This document shows, in pieces, positions 1-9,881 of a stretch of 64,000 bases of DNA (position 1 is the first letter of the stretch; each line of letters starts with the position of its first letter). Under the pieces are notes generated by a model. The model was given only the letters and a program-made list of their open reading frames with translations, was not told where the DNA came from and made no database searches. Both the position numbers and the translations under genes were made by a program. The stretch lies in contig CATKHK010000111.1 of assembly GCA_949751835.1 (NCBI GenBank), forward strand, positions 1-64,000, given 5' to 3'. Origin of the DNA: Blepharisma japonicum. Its lineage: Eukaryota; Ciliophora; Heterotrichea; Heterotrichida; Blepharismidae.

Positions 1-863
1 TCTTCATAATTAGCCAATTTGCTTAATTTTCTATTCTTTAACTATAAGCACGAATATTTATAGCAACCTAATCTTGTCTGTATTTTTGATTCAAAATATT
101 AATTTGTTATTTCTGAACTAGAAATTAATTTAGAGAAACCTTGTCTAGGAAGGACGTGCTTAATCGCAATTCTATTTATTAATCTCGAGTTTAAAAACAA
201 GGATTGATAGAATTTCTTCTTTCGATATATATATTACTCAAAATAATAATGAAGAAATTCAAGAAGTCTTTGATTGCTACCAATTTCTCTCAAAACTGAA
301 GATATATACCCTGATCTTAGCACTATAAATGCAAATATTTTCATAAGCAGATGAAGTCGATAAAGATTATTTGCTAAATTTTTTGGAGCGAAATCTAGAA
401 AATGAATTCAATATGGCGACTGCTCACCCAATATGTGAAGATAATTTAATGCTTTTTTGAATTCCATAAACAGTTGAAATTTTTTTATAATGAAAAATGT
501 TTTTAATTTTAATCTCAAATGCAATTTCTAATATAAAGCTTCCTAGATAAATCTGTTATATAGCTAAGTTATTTAATAACTTGAAATTTTTTATTTTACA
601 TCGCCAACTGGTAATAATTTTTAATTATTTCTGAATTGGGAATTTTCCATTTTGCAAAACAATAAACTTTTTCTTTATCGAAATTAGGACAAAAAACTAC
701 TAAAAATACTTTAGAAAAAGCTGCCAAAAATAAATATAGATTTTAAAATAGCTATATTCACTAATAAACTTGCTGGCTTGTCATCCATGGTTAAACCGGA
801 AATCGTAATCCACCATTTTTTATACCATATAAACTGATAGAATACGGCTCAATACTAAAATAA
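1..863. other. Intergenic; 3' flank of a probable upstream paralog
   Basis: No intact gene is visible. The first 80 bases closely match 2793-2875, the flank just after the stop codon of the thioredoxin/ZZ gene at 864-2792. By that alignment an upstream relative of that gene would end right before base 1. Around 242-477 short open stretches are separated by TAA codons; they look weakly protein-like but cannot be supported as a gene. Confidence 0.5.
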
Positions 864-2792
864 ATGTTTAGCGATCTATTACCAACTGCTACTTCACTCA
901 TAGAAAAAGCTTCTAATTTAGGCATGTATGACCTCAAGTTCAGCTCCACAAAGCATTACGGCTTTTATGGAATGGATGTAAAAGAAAATATATGAACGGT
1001 GATAAATGGAAAAGGGAACTTTTCTCAGCTGTCTCAGCTCGAATCTCAGCTTTCTGAAGAAGAAAAGAAAGTTAACCTTCATATTGATACCAACCCTAAA
1101 GTTAGAGGTTCTTTTCCATCACTCTCAGTTTTTAAGACTTCTGATGGTGAAGCTGTTACATTGAATTTCGATTCCAACGATAATAAACTTTATTTACTAG
1201 ATTTTTGGGCTACATGGTGTGGACCTTGCCAAGAACCTATGAAGCATCACCAAGAAATGCTTGAAAGAAACCCTAGCTGAGAAGGACATGCAGAGATCAT
1301 TGCAGTTTCTTTAGATGATACCAAAGAAGACCCAGATGCAAGAATGAGAGCAAACGGGTGGACCAAAATTTCTTCATATTGGGCAGGTGCAGAAGGATTT
1401 GGTAGTGCCTCTGTGAAAAGCTTACAAATTAAAGAAATCCCTTCCAGCTTTTTAGTCCGCAATGGAAAAATTTTATGGCTTGGCCACCCATCTAAGGTAG
1501 ATCTAGAAAAATTAATAAATGAAGGAGTCGCAGGGAGTCCTTTATCTTTAACTCCACCTCCTCCCAAAGTTGGTGATTCTTGTCCTACCCTAAACGTTTT
1601 GGATACAAATACAGAAGAAGCTGTTGCTTTGACATGGCAAGAAGATGATGATAAAATTTACTTGATCGACTTCTGGGCAACCTGGTGTGGGCCATGCCAA
1701 GAACCAATGCAACATAATCAAGACATGCTTGCTAGCCATCCAGAATGGGTAGGAAAATTTATTATCTTGGTGATTTCTTTAGATGATGGGAGAAATGAGA
1801 TCATTGAATGATATAATCGAAGAGGATGGACTTTGCTAAGAAACTTGTGGGCTGGTCCCGAAGGACTTGATGAGTCAGCTCCACAAATTTTTGGAGTCGA
1901 TGCGATTCCTAAATGTGTTCTAGTTCATAAAGGAAAAATTCTTTGGATAGGACACCCAGTTGAAAGAAATTTCGAGCAAGATGTTGAGGCTTTATTAAAA
2001 GGAGAGCCATTACTAACTAAATATCAACAAGGAGAAGTTCATCTTATAAGCAAAGAAGAGTATGATAGAAGAATAGAAGTTCTGAAAAAACCTTATGAAG
2101 AATTTATATCAGCTTACCCATATACTATGCCTCCTGCACTTAATTTATATGCAAAATTATTACAAACAGCTGATTCTCATGAAGAAACTCAAGAATCCTT
2201 CATTTGGGGAGAATATTCAGTCACTGAAATACATGCAGCAAGCTCTCTTGCCTACAAAATAAAAGAAGTTTTCCCAGAAGCTGATATAAAAGTAACGAAT
2301 GTTCCTGTTATAGCAAGTTGTGAGAGAGGCAACCAATGCAATCTTTGCAATGCTCCATTAACCCCTAACGATATCCAATATCAGTGTCTATACTGCGACC
2401 CAAAGCATTACCATTGTGATAATTGCGAAAAAATTGTAAAAGAAGGTGTAGTCGGATCTGCGAAATTTGCCCACCCTCATTCTGTATTTATTATTCATCC
2501 AGCTGCTCAAAAACTCTACTCTTTGCAGTTTGGAGCAAGCACTCATAAGAAAACTGAGTTTGCAGAGGATCAAAAAGATAAATATCATCGGTGTGGATGT
2601 AATAATAGATGAATGGGAGATTGTGATGGGAGTGTTGTAGGGATAAGGTATAAATGTGCTCATTGCCTAGAATTTGATTATTGCCAAGGGTGTCAGGAGA
2701 AATATGAAGCTAAAGAAGAAAAGACAATTACTTTGGCTGAAAATCAAGAGCATAAGGCTTGGCATATCATGATCAAAATGAGGATTCCTTAA
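864..2792 (+). CDS. Tandem thioredoxin-like protein with two C-terminal ZZ-type zinc fingers
   Basis: This is one 642-residue frame if TGA (at 993, 1278, 1809 and 2610) is Trp. Two thioredoxin-fold domains of the TlpA/nucleoredoxin type follow each other. Each has the active site WCGPC (residues 118-122 and 274-278) preceded by DFWATW. The two are internal duplicates: the TGA at 1278 lies opposite a TGG in domain 2. The C-terminal third holds two Cys/His clusters of ZZ type (about residues 485-535 and 573-620). The family reduces disulfides; ZZ fingers usually bind peptides or histone tails, so a substrate-targeting role is inferred. ATG 864 is chosen because TAA lies immediately upstream in frame. 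The 3' flank is repeated at the left edge of the window, suggesting a tandem gene family. The exact substrate is unknown. Confidence 0.88.
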
Positions 2793-2875
2793 TTTTCATA
2801 ATTAACCAATTTGTTAATTTTTCTATTCTCGAGCTATAAGCACGAATATTTATAGCAACCTGAGGAAAATCTTGT
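2793..2875. repeat. 3' flank repeat shared with window bases 1-80
   Basis: Both copies share blocks such as ATAAGCACGAATATTTATAG in the same order with only scattered differences. Here the block lies directly after the stop codon of the thioredoxin/ZZ gene. The copy at 1-80 therefore probably follows the stop of a duplicated gene just outside the window. Similarity fades after about 80 bases. Confidence 0.75.
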
Positions 2876-3946
2876 TAGGCAAATAGCATCTTGAGATATT
2901 TTAGAATATAATCAAATTTAAATTGTTCTACTTTTCAAGAAGTCATGCCATTTAATCTATTATTATTTTTATCCTTTTATATTTCTTTTCTTGAAGCACT
3001 TTGAGTTTGTTCTTCCAGCTTATTCTGAAGAAATATCTTCTTTTTTAGTGAAGTAATTTTTGGGTCTTCTTGAGATAGCAAATAGTCTTTTAGTTCTATT
3101 ATTTTTTCTTAGATATTGCTTTTACCTCATTATATGAATAGAATAATCACTATTTGCTTTAATTTAATGCTAGGCTTATGAGGATACAGGTGAATTATAT
3201 TTATTTTGCTTTAAGATTATTAGAATTTGCTGTATTTATAGAGAAATATTATTGAAGAAGAGAAATAATTCGATGTGCTATGAAATAAAATTTTTCATAA
3301 TAAACCATAAGTTCAGATTTTAATATGGGAAAGTAAATTCAAACTTTAAAAATAAAGCTCTTTTCAGAATTAGCCTAATGTAAATATTTTGATATTAGCC
3401 CCAATTTAAAATTACTTTGCTATCTTGAAAAATTTAGTTGTATATATTAAATTTGGCCAGGGGTGTGCAAGGAAGAGACGCTGACAGAGGATTACTTTCC
3501 TATATCTTGTGACAGGAGGCGAAGAAGGGGGGGATCATTAAAACTTATTCAACAACTGCTAATTTAACCATTCCAGTAAGACTGAAGGGATGAACCTCCA
3601 TATGAAGCCCTTAGTGAAGCAGAAAAAATATGTGCAAGCCTGTCTCTAATAATTTAAGTTAAAAAACAGCATAAACACCTCAAGCTATACAAATATTTTA
3701 ATAAAACTACCTCAAATATCTATATACTTAAATGAAGAGTTTCCAGCAAGCGTAAAAATTATGAAAACTAAATTTCTGCATACAAATAATACGATGCTCT
3801 CTTGGAAATCCTTGCATTTTTTATGATATTTATTAGTTTTATTATTTTATTTTAAACTTATATAGAAAAGATATTACTTTTAATTATTATTAAAATAAAT
3901 AAAAGAGAAAAAAATGAAGAATTAATTATTTTATCCTCAAAGTCAA
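2876..3946. other. Intergenic region with a GC-richer island
   Basis: Most of this stretch is AT-rich and shows no gene. Bases about 3450-3640 are clearly richer in G and C than their surroundings and hold a run of seven G (3527-3533). A frame of about 55 codons is open through this island with TGA as Trp, but it has no start codon and no recognisable domain. A structured non-coding RNA or a decayed gene are both possible. Confidence 0.4.
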
Positions 3947-5617
3947 TTAATTAATACCGAGGTGCTGCTTTAAAACTTCCAAAGCTTCATTTGCCTTTGC
4001 CTTAAGTTTTGACTTATCACCAAGAATTTGTAATATTTCTGGCTCTCCGATTTCTATAAGCATCCCAGTGATTTTTCCTGTAAATTGTCCAAATATAGGG
4101 TTAAGCTCAGTATAAATAGCTTCTCCTATCATCTGTTTTTTATGAACTGGATCTGCAGCCTTATAAAGCTCATAATTAAACAAAACAGGCTGAATTGCAG
4201 GAGTTTCTTGCTTAACTTGCACAGGCTGTCTTAAAGTTTGATCTCTTGGCTGATATCTTGGCTTTTGTTCTTGTCCTGGCATCTGATTAGGTTGTCTTGG
4301 CTGATAATTTGGCCTCTGCCCTTGGAACTGTTGTCTAGGAGGATACATTTGATTATTCTGTGGAAATCTATTTTGCCCGTACTGTCCTGGGTATCCTCTT
4401 CCTCTTCCCATCATTTGTCCTTGTGGTCTAATATAAGGAGGTGGTGGTGGCATCATCATAGGAGGTGGTACAAAGAATTTGTTTCTATGTATTATCTTCA
4501 TTATCTCATTTTTTGGCATCCACCTTTTCACTTTAATTTCTGCGTCATTTACTTTCATATGTTGGAGCTTAACAAAAGCATTATCAGCATCTGCTTCATT
4601 TTGGAAACAAACAAAGGCTTTTCCAGTTGATTTTTTTTCAAGGACCAAGGTGTCACCAATCCTGAAATTGTCAGCAGTCACAATTTTTAGAGATTCTATA
4701 GGGCCGTATTCTGAAAATAATTTTTTAAGCTGATCTTCATTTAAATGGCTTGGGAGGCCACTGACAATTAAATTTCTTTTTTTCCATTGTTCTTGCAGCT
4801 CTGCATATTTTTTCTTGTTCAGATAAAGTCTTTCATTTTTACTCATAAATTGGCTGACAAACCATGTAAATCCGAATTGGGCATTCTCTTTTCCATTCAT
4901 TTCTCTAACTGCGTTTGCAGCGGTTTCGGGATCTTCAAAGCAAACGAAGCCAAATAACCTTGAATTCCCTTGTGCATCCCTCATGATGATTTTTGATGTG
5001 ATTTTCCCAAAAATTTCAAATGAGTGTTGTAAATCTTCTTCTCTGAAATTATCAGGAAATCCTCTTACATAAACATTATTTACTGAGTTTTTTGTCCTTT
5101 GGGTTTTTGGTGTAAACTTATCTATCGTAAGCTTGTGATCCCCTATTGCAAGTCTTCCTGAAGCTTCCACAGCTCTATCTGCTTGATCAGGCGTCGCAAA
5201 TTGTACAAATCCATAGCCTCGGGATTCCCCATTTATATCAAAGCTGATTTTTGAGCTAATAACATTTCCGAATGACTGGAAAAGTTTTTCGAATTCAGAT
5301 ACTGTAAGATGTGAAGGAAGATTTTTAACAAAAATGTTGGCTTGTTCATTTTTGTGTATATCTTTGTTATAAAGCATTACGAAAATATTCCTGTCCTTTA
5401 GTTTTTTGCCGTTTGCTTCAGATCGCGCCAATTGGGCACTTGACATGTTGTCAAATGTAATGAAAGCATAAGCTGAAGAAGGAACTAGACCGTCTTCTTT
5501 GCGGATTACAGCAATTTTTACGATTTTTCCAAAGGAATTGAAAAAGGAGTAAAGTTCTGTCTCTGTAATATCATGGCTTAAATCACCAACATATAATTGC
5601 CCAAATGATTCAGCCAT
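3947..5617 (-). CDS. PABPC1: Poly(A)-binding protein (PABP)
   Basis: The protein has 556 residues with four RRM domains in order, each with RNP motifs (for example LYVGDL, IFVKNLP, VYVRGFP, LIVSGLP). A Pro/Gln/Arg/Met-rich linker follows, then a C-terminal MLLE/PABC domain with the signature KITGMLIEI (family consensus KITGMLLE). Cytoplasmic PABPs bind mRNA poly(A) tails and link them to translation initiation and deadenylation through MLLE-PAM2 contacts. Length and domain order match the family (about 570-640 residues). The frame extends 16 codons further upstream, but the internal ATG at 5617 sits in an AAATAAAATG context directly before the RRM1 start and is preferred. The gene is convergent with the thioredoxin/ZZ gene across a long spacer. 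Confidence 0.95.
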   Translation of the reverse strand: MAESFGQLYVGDLSHDITETELYSFFNSFGKIVKIAVIRKEDGLVPSSAYAFITFDNMSSAQLARSEANGKKLKDRNIFVMLYNKDIHKNEQANIFVKNLPSHLTVSEFEKLFQSFGNVISSKISFDINGESRGYGFVQFATPDQADRAVEASGRLAIGDHKLTIDKFTPKTQRTKNSVNNVYVRGFPDNFREEDLQHSFEIFGKITSKIIMRDAQGNSRLFGFVCFEDPETAANAVREMNGKENAQFGFTWFVSQFMSKNERLYLNKKKYAELQEQWKKRNLIVSGLPSHLNEDQLKKLFSEYGPIESLKIVTADNFRIGDTLVLEKKSTGKAFVCFQNEADADNAFVKLQHMKVNDAEIKVKRWMPKNEIMKIIHRNKFFVPPPMMMPPPPPYIRPQGQMMGRGRGYPGQYGQNRFPQNNQMYPPRQQFQGQRPNYQPRQPNQMPGQEQKPRYQPRDQTLRQPVQVKQETPAIQPVLFNYELYKAADPVHKKQMIGEAIYTELNPIFGQFTGKITGMLIEIGEPEILQILGDKSKLKAKANEALEVLKQHLGIN

Positions 5618-6168
5618 TTTATTTCTGATTGTAAATGGAAAAGAAAGCCTGAAAAATTGCAGCAAAATAGATAATAAAAAACATTAAAATTATTTTTATT
5701 TATTTTTAAAGATTTCAGGAATTTTGATATAAAAGTTAAGCTTTTGGATGATTTTTTTTGAGATTGAGAAATCAAAAAATACTTCGAGAAGACAACATTT
5801 GTCTAAAAAATATTTTTGGTCAGAAATTATAAATCTTAGGCTCTAATGCCAAATTGATATATTTTCTAAGATTAGCACTTTTTTTATGAGTTTAGTAAAA
5901 GGAATATTATTTGGGATATTTTTCGCCAGAAATTTTTCTTATTTAGACCTATAAAAATTTCATTAATCGCTTCCCAAAGTCTCAAATTCTTATAAATCAG
6001 TTATAAAACTGACAAATGCCAAATAAATGCATAGAGATCCAAAATGCCTTCACTTTTCTTGTGCTAATTAATGTTTCATTATTTATTAATGATAAATGGT
6101 ATCATCCTAAAAAATCGCTACCTTTTTCTAATTCAAATCAAAATTCCAATATAAGATCTATAATAATC
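5618..6168. other. Intergenic (divergent promoters of PABP and IQUB-like gene)
   Basis: This AT-rich stretch separates two divergently transcribed genes. An open extension of the downstream gene begins at 6016 but is more AT-rich than the rest of that gene and reads like leader sequence. No conserved element was recognised. Confidence 0.4.
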
Positions 6169-7383
6169 ATGGAAGAGCCTTCAAACGAGCATGAGTATTT
6201 CGAATCAATCCAAATCGAGCAGCGCCCCATGCCAGACGTGCTAGAAGTCGAAGTCACAACCTCCGAAGGAGCCACCAAAGTTGTCACTGTCGAAGTTATC
6301 AAAGCATCTGGCTCAAAGCCTTACCTAGGCGGTTATCGCAACAGCACAACCCGTCTAAATTTTTACCATTCTGCCACCAACACTGACCAGCCACGCCGTG
6401 AATACAAAGAAAAATTCCATCGAGAAGTCCAAGTTTTTCAATACCGAACTCGCTCAACCATCATGAAAAAAGAATTCGGAACACAAATGGAAAAACCTGG
6501 ACTTGTCTCTATAGACCCAAGAGGAGACGTCGAAGTTGAGCCAGGAGAGTATTTTACTAGTGAAATGTGGGAAGAAGTCAGAGAAAAAGCTGCACTTTAT
6601 ATACAATGCTGCACAAGAAGATGGTTTGCGTATAAAAGAAGAAGAGAACTGAAGAGGATTAGGGATTCTAATGATAGGAAAATTATAGAAAAACAAGAAG
6701 AATTAAGGAGAGAAGAAGAAGCAAAACATAAGACAGAAATTGAGAGGAGAATGCATCCGAAGTCGACTGATGATTTTGAAATATTGTATAAAGAGCTGGA
6801 AATGTGGAGGCTTAAAGAGACAGAAAGGATTAAAACTAGCAATTTGTTGTCGGAAGAAGAAAAAAAGAAAGCGTTAGAGCAGCTACTGCATAAGGAAACT
6901 AAGCTTCTACAAACAATAGACAGACTTAAAATTACAGCAGGCTACCAAAACAAAGAAGAAAAAATTGCAAAATTCTTAAAAGCAATGTCAGACCCCAAGA
7001 AATGGAGGTTAAGTGATGGAAGATTTACTGATGCTCATACCCCATGGACTACTAGAGCTAAAGAGCTTATGGAGCTTTATAATGGGCTTAAAATGAAACA
7101 TTTGTCAATTGACGAAAGACTGGACGTGCTTTTACACACAAAATGGACTGTAAAAGAGTTTGACTGTAATTTAACAAGAGAGATTGTAGATTTAATTGAT
7201 AGAGAAGCAGATATGCTGAATAGAGGGAGGAGTGAAGGAAGTTTGGAAGGGCTGAGAAAGAGGCTGGCAAATCTGTTCCTTCAGTTTGTGGAAACGCCTG
7301 ACTTTAACCCTGAGGCAGCAAGATTCCAGAAAGTGCCGAAGGAGCTGCTACAAAATGCAATGGAATTGGAGCTAAGTAACTAA
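6169..7383 (+). CDS. IQUB-like protein (IQ motif, axonemal)
   Basis: The protein has 404 residues from the ATG at 6169; an extension to 6016 is open but has different composition and is probably 5' leader. The stretch KPYLGGYRNSTTRLNFYHS, the segment after it, an IQ motif (AALYIQCCTRRWFAYKRR) and a long charged helical region match the layout of IQ- and ubiquitin-domain protein IQUB. IQUB is associated with radial spoke 1 in cilia, so an axonemal role is inferred. The N-terminal ubiquitin-like domain of animal IQUB is missing or reduced to about 45 residues here. The C-terminal half is helical and rich in Lys and Glu. It converges with the next gene, with 47 bases between stops. Confidence 0.8.
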   Translation: MEEPSNEHEYFESIQIEQRPMPDVLEVEVTTSEGATKVVTVEVIKASGSKPYLGGYRNSTTRLNFYHSATNTDQPRREYKEKFHREVQVFQYRTRSTIMKKEFGTQMEKPGLVSIDPRGDVEVEPGEYFTSEMWEEVREKAALYIQCCTRRWFAYKRRRELKRIRDSNDRKIIEKQEELRREEEAKHKTEIERRMHPKSTDDFEILYKELEMWRLKETERIKTSNLLSEEEKKKALEQLLHKETKLLQTIDRLKITAGYQNKEEKIAKFLKAMSDPKKWRLSDGRFTDAHTPWTTRAKELMELYNGLKMKHLSIDERLDVLLHTKWTVKEFDCNLTREIVDLIDREADMLNRGRSEGSLEGLRKRLANLFLQFVETPDFNPEAARFQKVPKELLQNAMELELSN

Positions 7384-7430
7384 TATTATCTTTGATATTT
7401 AAACGGGGTTAATAAACTTATATATGGTTT

Positions 7431-8138
7431 TTATACAGCGATACTAAATTTAAATACTTTCGGCTTCAAAGTCTGAATTTTCAATTTTTCCAAGATATGG
7501 CTTAAGTTCCTTACTTTATGTTTTTTACTTTCCAAAGTAACTTTATTTACGCTATTCATACTATTATCAAAAGTTTTAAATTGCCTACCTGAGAACTGAG
7601 CAATATCTGGGGTGGTCGCTTTCTTTTTATTAATTGAATTAAATCTTTTGTGCCGAGAATATTTGGTATTATCAATAAAAACGTTGGAAAATTGGAAATT
7701 CGAAATAATAGAATTTTTGTTACTGTGTAAACGAGGAGTTATTGATTTTTTGCTGTTTTCGGAATCTGGTGATTTTATTATTCTGGTAATAATTGGCTTT
7801 GGGGTCGGCTTTCGGGGAGTTAAATTGTCAAGATTTAAATAAACTTGTTTAATACCTTTGTAGGTCGGGGAAACCGGGGCTAAATTTGGAAGCTCAGGAC
7901 TGTCTGCATTAATTGAACGTGCAAGATTTCTCCTTTCAGAGTTATTCAAATCTTCAAGATAGCTGTGCCTACTTTCATTAAACCTAGATGTCGTTTTTTT
8001 GGAATCGCATAGATGGGATTTTGATTTTTTGTGCCCATATTCTTTCATTAGAGATCTTATAGGAAATGCAGGCAAGAAATTGTGCTTTTCTCCAATAGTG
8101 AAGGATCTGTCCATATTTGGAAATTGCAGGGTCAACAT
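7431..8138 (-). CDS. Basic, Ser/Asn/Lys-rich hypothetical protein
   Basis: An uninterrupted 235-residue frame ends in TAA. It is rich in Ser, Lys, Asn and Pro, very basic and apparently largely disordered, with no signal peptide or membrane segment and no recognised domain. Pro-Ser/Thr-Pro patches (for example TPRKPTPKP) could be phosphorylation sites. A second ATG eight codons in (8114) is an alternative start. Codon use is less AT-biased than the flanks, which supports a real gene. Function unknown. Confidence 0.6.
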   Translation of the reverse strand: MLTLQFPNMDRSFTIGEKHNFLPAFPIRSLMKEYGHKKSKSHLCDSKKTTSRFNESRHSYLEDLNNSERRNLARSINADSPELPNLAPVSPTYKGIKQVYLNLDNLTPRKPTPKPIITRIIKSPDSENSKKSITPRLHSNKNSIISNFQFSNVFIDNTKYSRHKRFNSINKKKATTPDIAQFSGRQFKTFDNSMNSVNKVTLESKKHKVRNLSHILEKLKIQTLKPKVFKFSIAV

Positions 8139-8267
8139 TATTGTATTAAAAATAATTTAAAATTACCAAGCTATTTTTAATGTGCTATATCTAAGAAAAC
8201 TTATAGTTTGGGCTGCTGAAAGGTTGTCTTTGAAACAGAAAAGTCTGAAAAGATCTTTATCTTGCTG

Positions 8268-8468
8268 TTAGCCTGCGCCTGTCCCAATGCCTGTAACTGC
8301 ATCATATTTGGCTTCACCTGCAGGAAGGTTGTTGATAAGCCCAATTACAGCTCCTGCTTCATAGGCTCCTCTAGTTGTGCCTCCTCCAAGAGCTAGCATT
8401 CTGCATTTGCCATTAACTGCATAAACGCTGCTTGATACGAACATAGTCAATAAAACTACAGGCTACAT
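8268..8468 (-). pseudogene. Patatin-like phospholipase fragment (N-terminal part only)
   Basis: Reverse-strand codons after an ATG at 8468 read as a hydrophobic leader and then CRMLALGGGTTRGAYEAG, the oxyanion-hole glycine motif of patatin-like acyl hydrolases. About 60 residues in, the frame stops right after GIGTGAG, at the place of the nucleophile elbow GxSxG. Codon 2 is TAG. The catalytic core and Asp-Gly motif are absent. The family cleaves acyl chains from lipids and the leader suggests the parent was secreted. This copy is a broken host gene remnant. Confidence 0.75.
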
Positions 8469-8727
8469 TTCTTCGCCAAAGTGCAATTACTGAAACTCTG
8501 AAACAATGTGCTCTGAAGAAATCTGGCAGTGGAGGCGGAAATCTTGAAGTGATGGAATGCTATCTACTAATTAATATTATTTAATAAATCTTGCATTTTG
8601 ATTTATAAATTATAGACAAACAATAAGTATATTTTAAATAAAATTAAAACAAATATACTTCAAAATTTGCTGTTTTTCTTTATTTCTAAAATAATTATTT
8701 ATTATACAATTTTTTGTTGACAAGAAT
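8469..8727. other. Intergenic, with a possible second gene fragment on the plus strand
   Basis: On the plus strand, codons across about 8453-8580 read as a plausible protein tail (including TLKQCALKKSGSGGGNLE and VMECY) that ends in TAA and has no start. It abuts the patatin remnant head to head. It may be the other end of the same dead gene after an inversion, but no homology could be checked. The rest is the AT-rich upstream region of the FYVE gene. Confidence 0.3.
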
Positions 8728-9807
8728 ATGTCGAGTGATGAAGGCAGCAGTTCTGAAGGAGAAAAATGTTCTCCAGGCCCACAAGATTACTTCATAATAA
8801 TGAGTAACGTTTTCAACCCACAAGCAAATAGAAAAGCATACCGGCTTGATAAAATTTGCACAGTATGCTCTAGTAAATTTTCGCTTTTAGGGAGTAATAA
8901 GAAACATCATTGTAAATTTTGCTTCAGAGGAGTTTGTAGGAAATGCTCAACAAATAGAGGCTACCAGCCTGAACTGCAGGGCAGGTATAGAATTTGTGAT
9001 AATTGTTATAAAAAGGCTCTTGAAAGTCAAAAAACATCACAAAAGGCAGCTGAATCTACCCCAGAGGTAATTGAAGATGAAGCTAATGAATCAGCCGAAG
9101 AGAAAAAATATGAAGAATTAACAAAAACACTTGAAGAAGAATTTTCCGCCAAAAAAGCTGAGCTTGAAGCCGAAATCTCAAAAATCAATGAAGAAAAAGC
9201 AAAAATCGAGCTTGATGAAAATGGTCTCCGGAGGCTCATAGACGAGTCTGGCAAAGAAATGCGAAAAAAAGACATCAGAATTATCGCAACCAGAGAAAAA
9301 ATCCAAGAAGTAAAAAAAGACTCCGCTGCTGACAGAGAGCGTGTAAAAGAGTTACATAAGTTAATAAAAGACCAAGAAGTAGAAAATGAACATTTAAAAG
9401 ACAAATTAGAAGAAACGCGCATGGAAAGGTCAAGGTCAATTGACAGCATAGACGACAGTTCGTCTTTTAGTGAAAAGCCATTAAAACAGACTTTGGACTC
9501 TATAAAAGAGCAGACAGATGCATTGAAGCAGGAAATTGATGAAATGAAAAATAGAATGCAAGAAATAAGGGAAGAACTTAATGAGAAAAAAGCAGAGGCA
9601 GGAGTGCTAGAAAAAACTATTGAAATGAAATCGACTGGGAATCCAGAACCTGAAGAAGAAAGTGAAACGTCAGTAAGAGAGCTGCAAGAGAAGATTATGA
9701 GGCAGCAGCATGAAATTCAAGCTCTTAATAACCAGTTGAGTAAGCATGGAGTTATAAATGGTCCAGACTCTGAAAGTAGAGGTATTTGTAGGTGCATTAT
9801 TTGCTAA
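8728..9807 (+). CDS. FYVE-type zinc finger, long coiled coil, C-terminal CaaX-like cysteines
   Basis: The protein has 359 residues. Residues 44-93 hold eight Cys in FYVE spacing (C44/C47, C62/C65, C70/C73, C90/C93) with the basic KKHHCKFC patch in place of the R(R/K)HHCR motif that binds PI3P. Residues about 100-335 form a charged coiled coil. The chain ends GICRCIIC, which fits a prenylation (CaaX) or palmitoylation signal. An endosomal tether or effector anchored at both ends is inferred. The WxxD element at the N-side of classical FYVE domains is not evident, so lipid specificity is uncertain. It converges with the F-BAR/TBC gene, 74 bases between stops. Confidence 0.82.
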   Translation: MSSDEGSSSEGEKCSPGPQDYFIIMSNVFNPQANRKAYRLDKICTVCSSKFSLLGSNKKHHCKFCFRGVCRKCSTNRGYQPELQGRYRICDNCYKKALESQKTSQKAAESTPEVIEDEANESAEEKKYEELTKTLEEEFSAKKAELEAEISKINEEKAKIELDENGLRRLIDESGKEMRKKDIRIIATREKIQEVKKDSAADRERVKELHKLIKDQEVENEHLKDKLEETRMERSRSIDSIDDSSSFSEKPLKQTLDSIKEQTDALKQEIDEMKNRMQEIREELNEKKAEAGVLEKTIEMKSTGNPEPEEESETSVRELQEKIMRQQHEIQALNNQLSKHGVINGPDSESRGICRCIIC

Positions 9808-9881
9808 TTAATTGAAAAATATGCATATATCAATTTTTGTGCTTCCTATATTTTATTATAAATTTCCTTAAATAAAATCGT

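Noticed and set aside
1247-1567. 106-residue minus-strand frame
   Set aside because: Antisense of the thioredoxin domains, which carry the WCGPC motifs on the plus strand.
864-2792. TGA codons of the thioredoxin gene as possible selenocysteine
   Set aside because: The TGA codons do not lie in the CxxC redox motifs, and one aligns with TGG in the sister domain, so Trp is the right reading.
3532-3540. GGATCATTA, the usual 3' end of 18S rRNA, followed by AACTTATTCAACAAC
   Set aside because: The upstream 18S helix 45 sequence and a 5.8S body are absent; the match is a short coincidence.
4238-4630. Trp/Leu/Ser-rich plus-strand frame of 130 residues
   Set aside because: Antisense of the PABP Pro/Gln-rich linker and RRM4.
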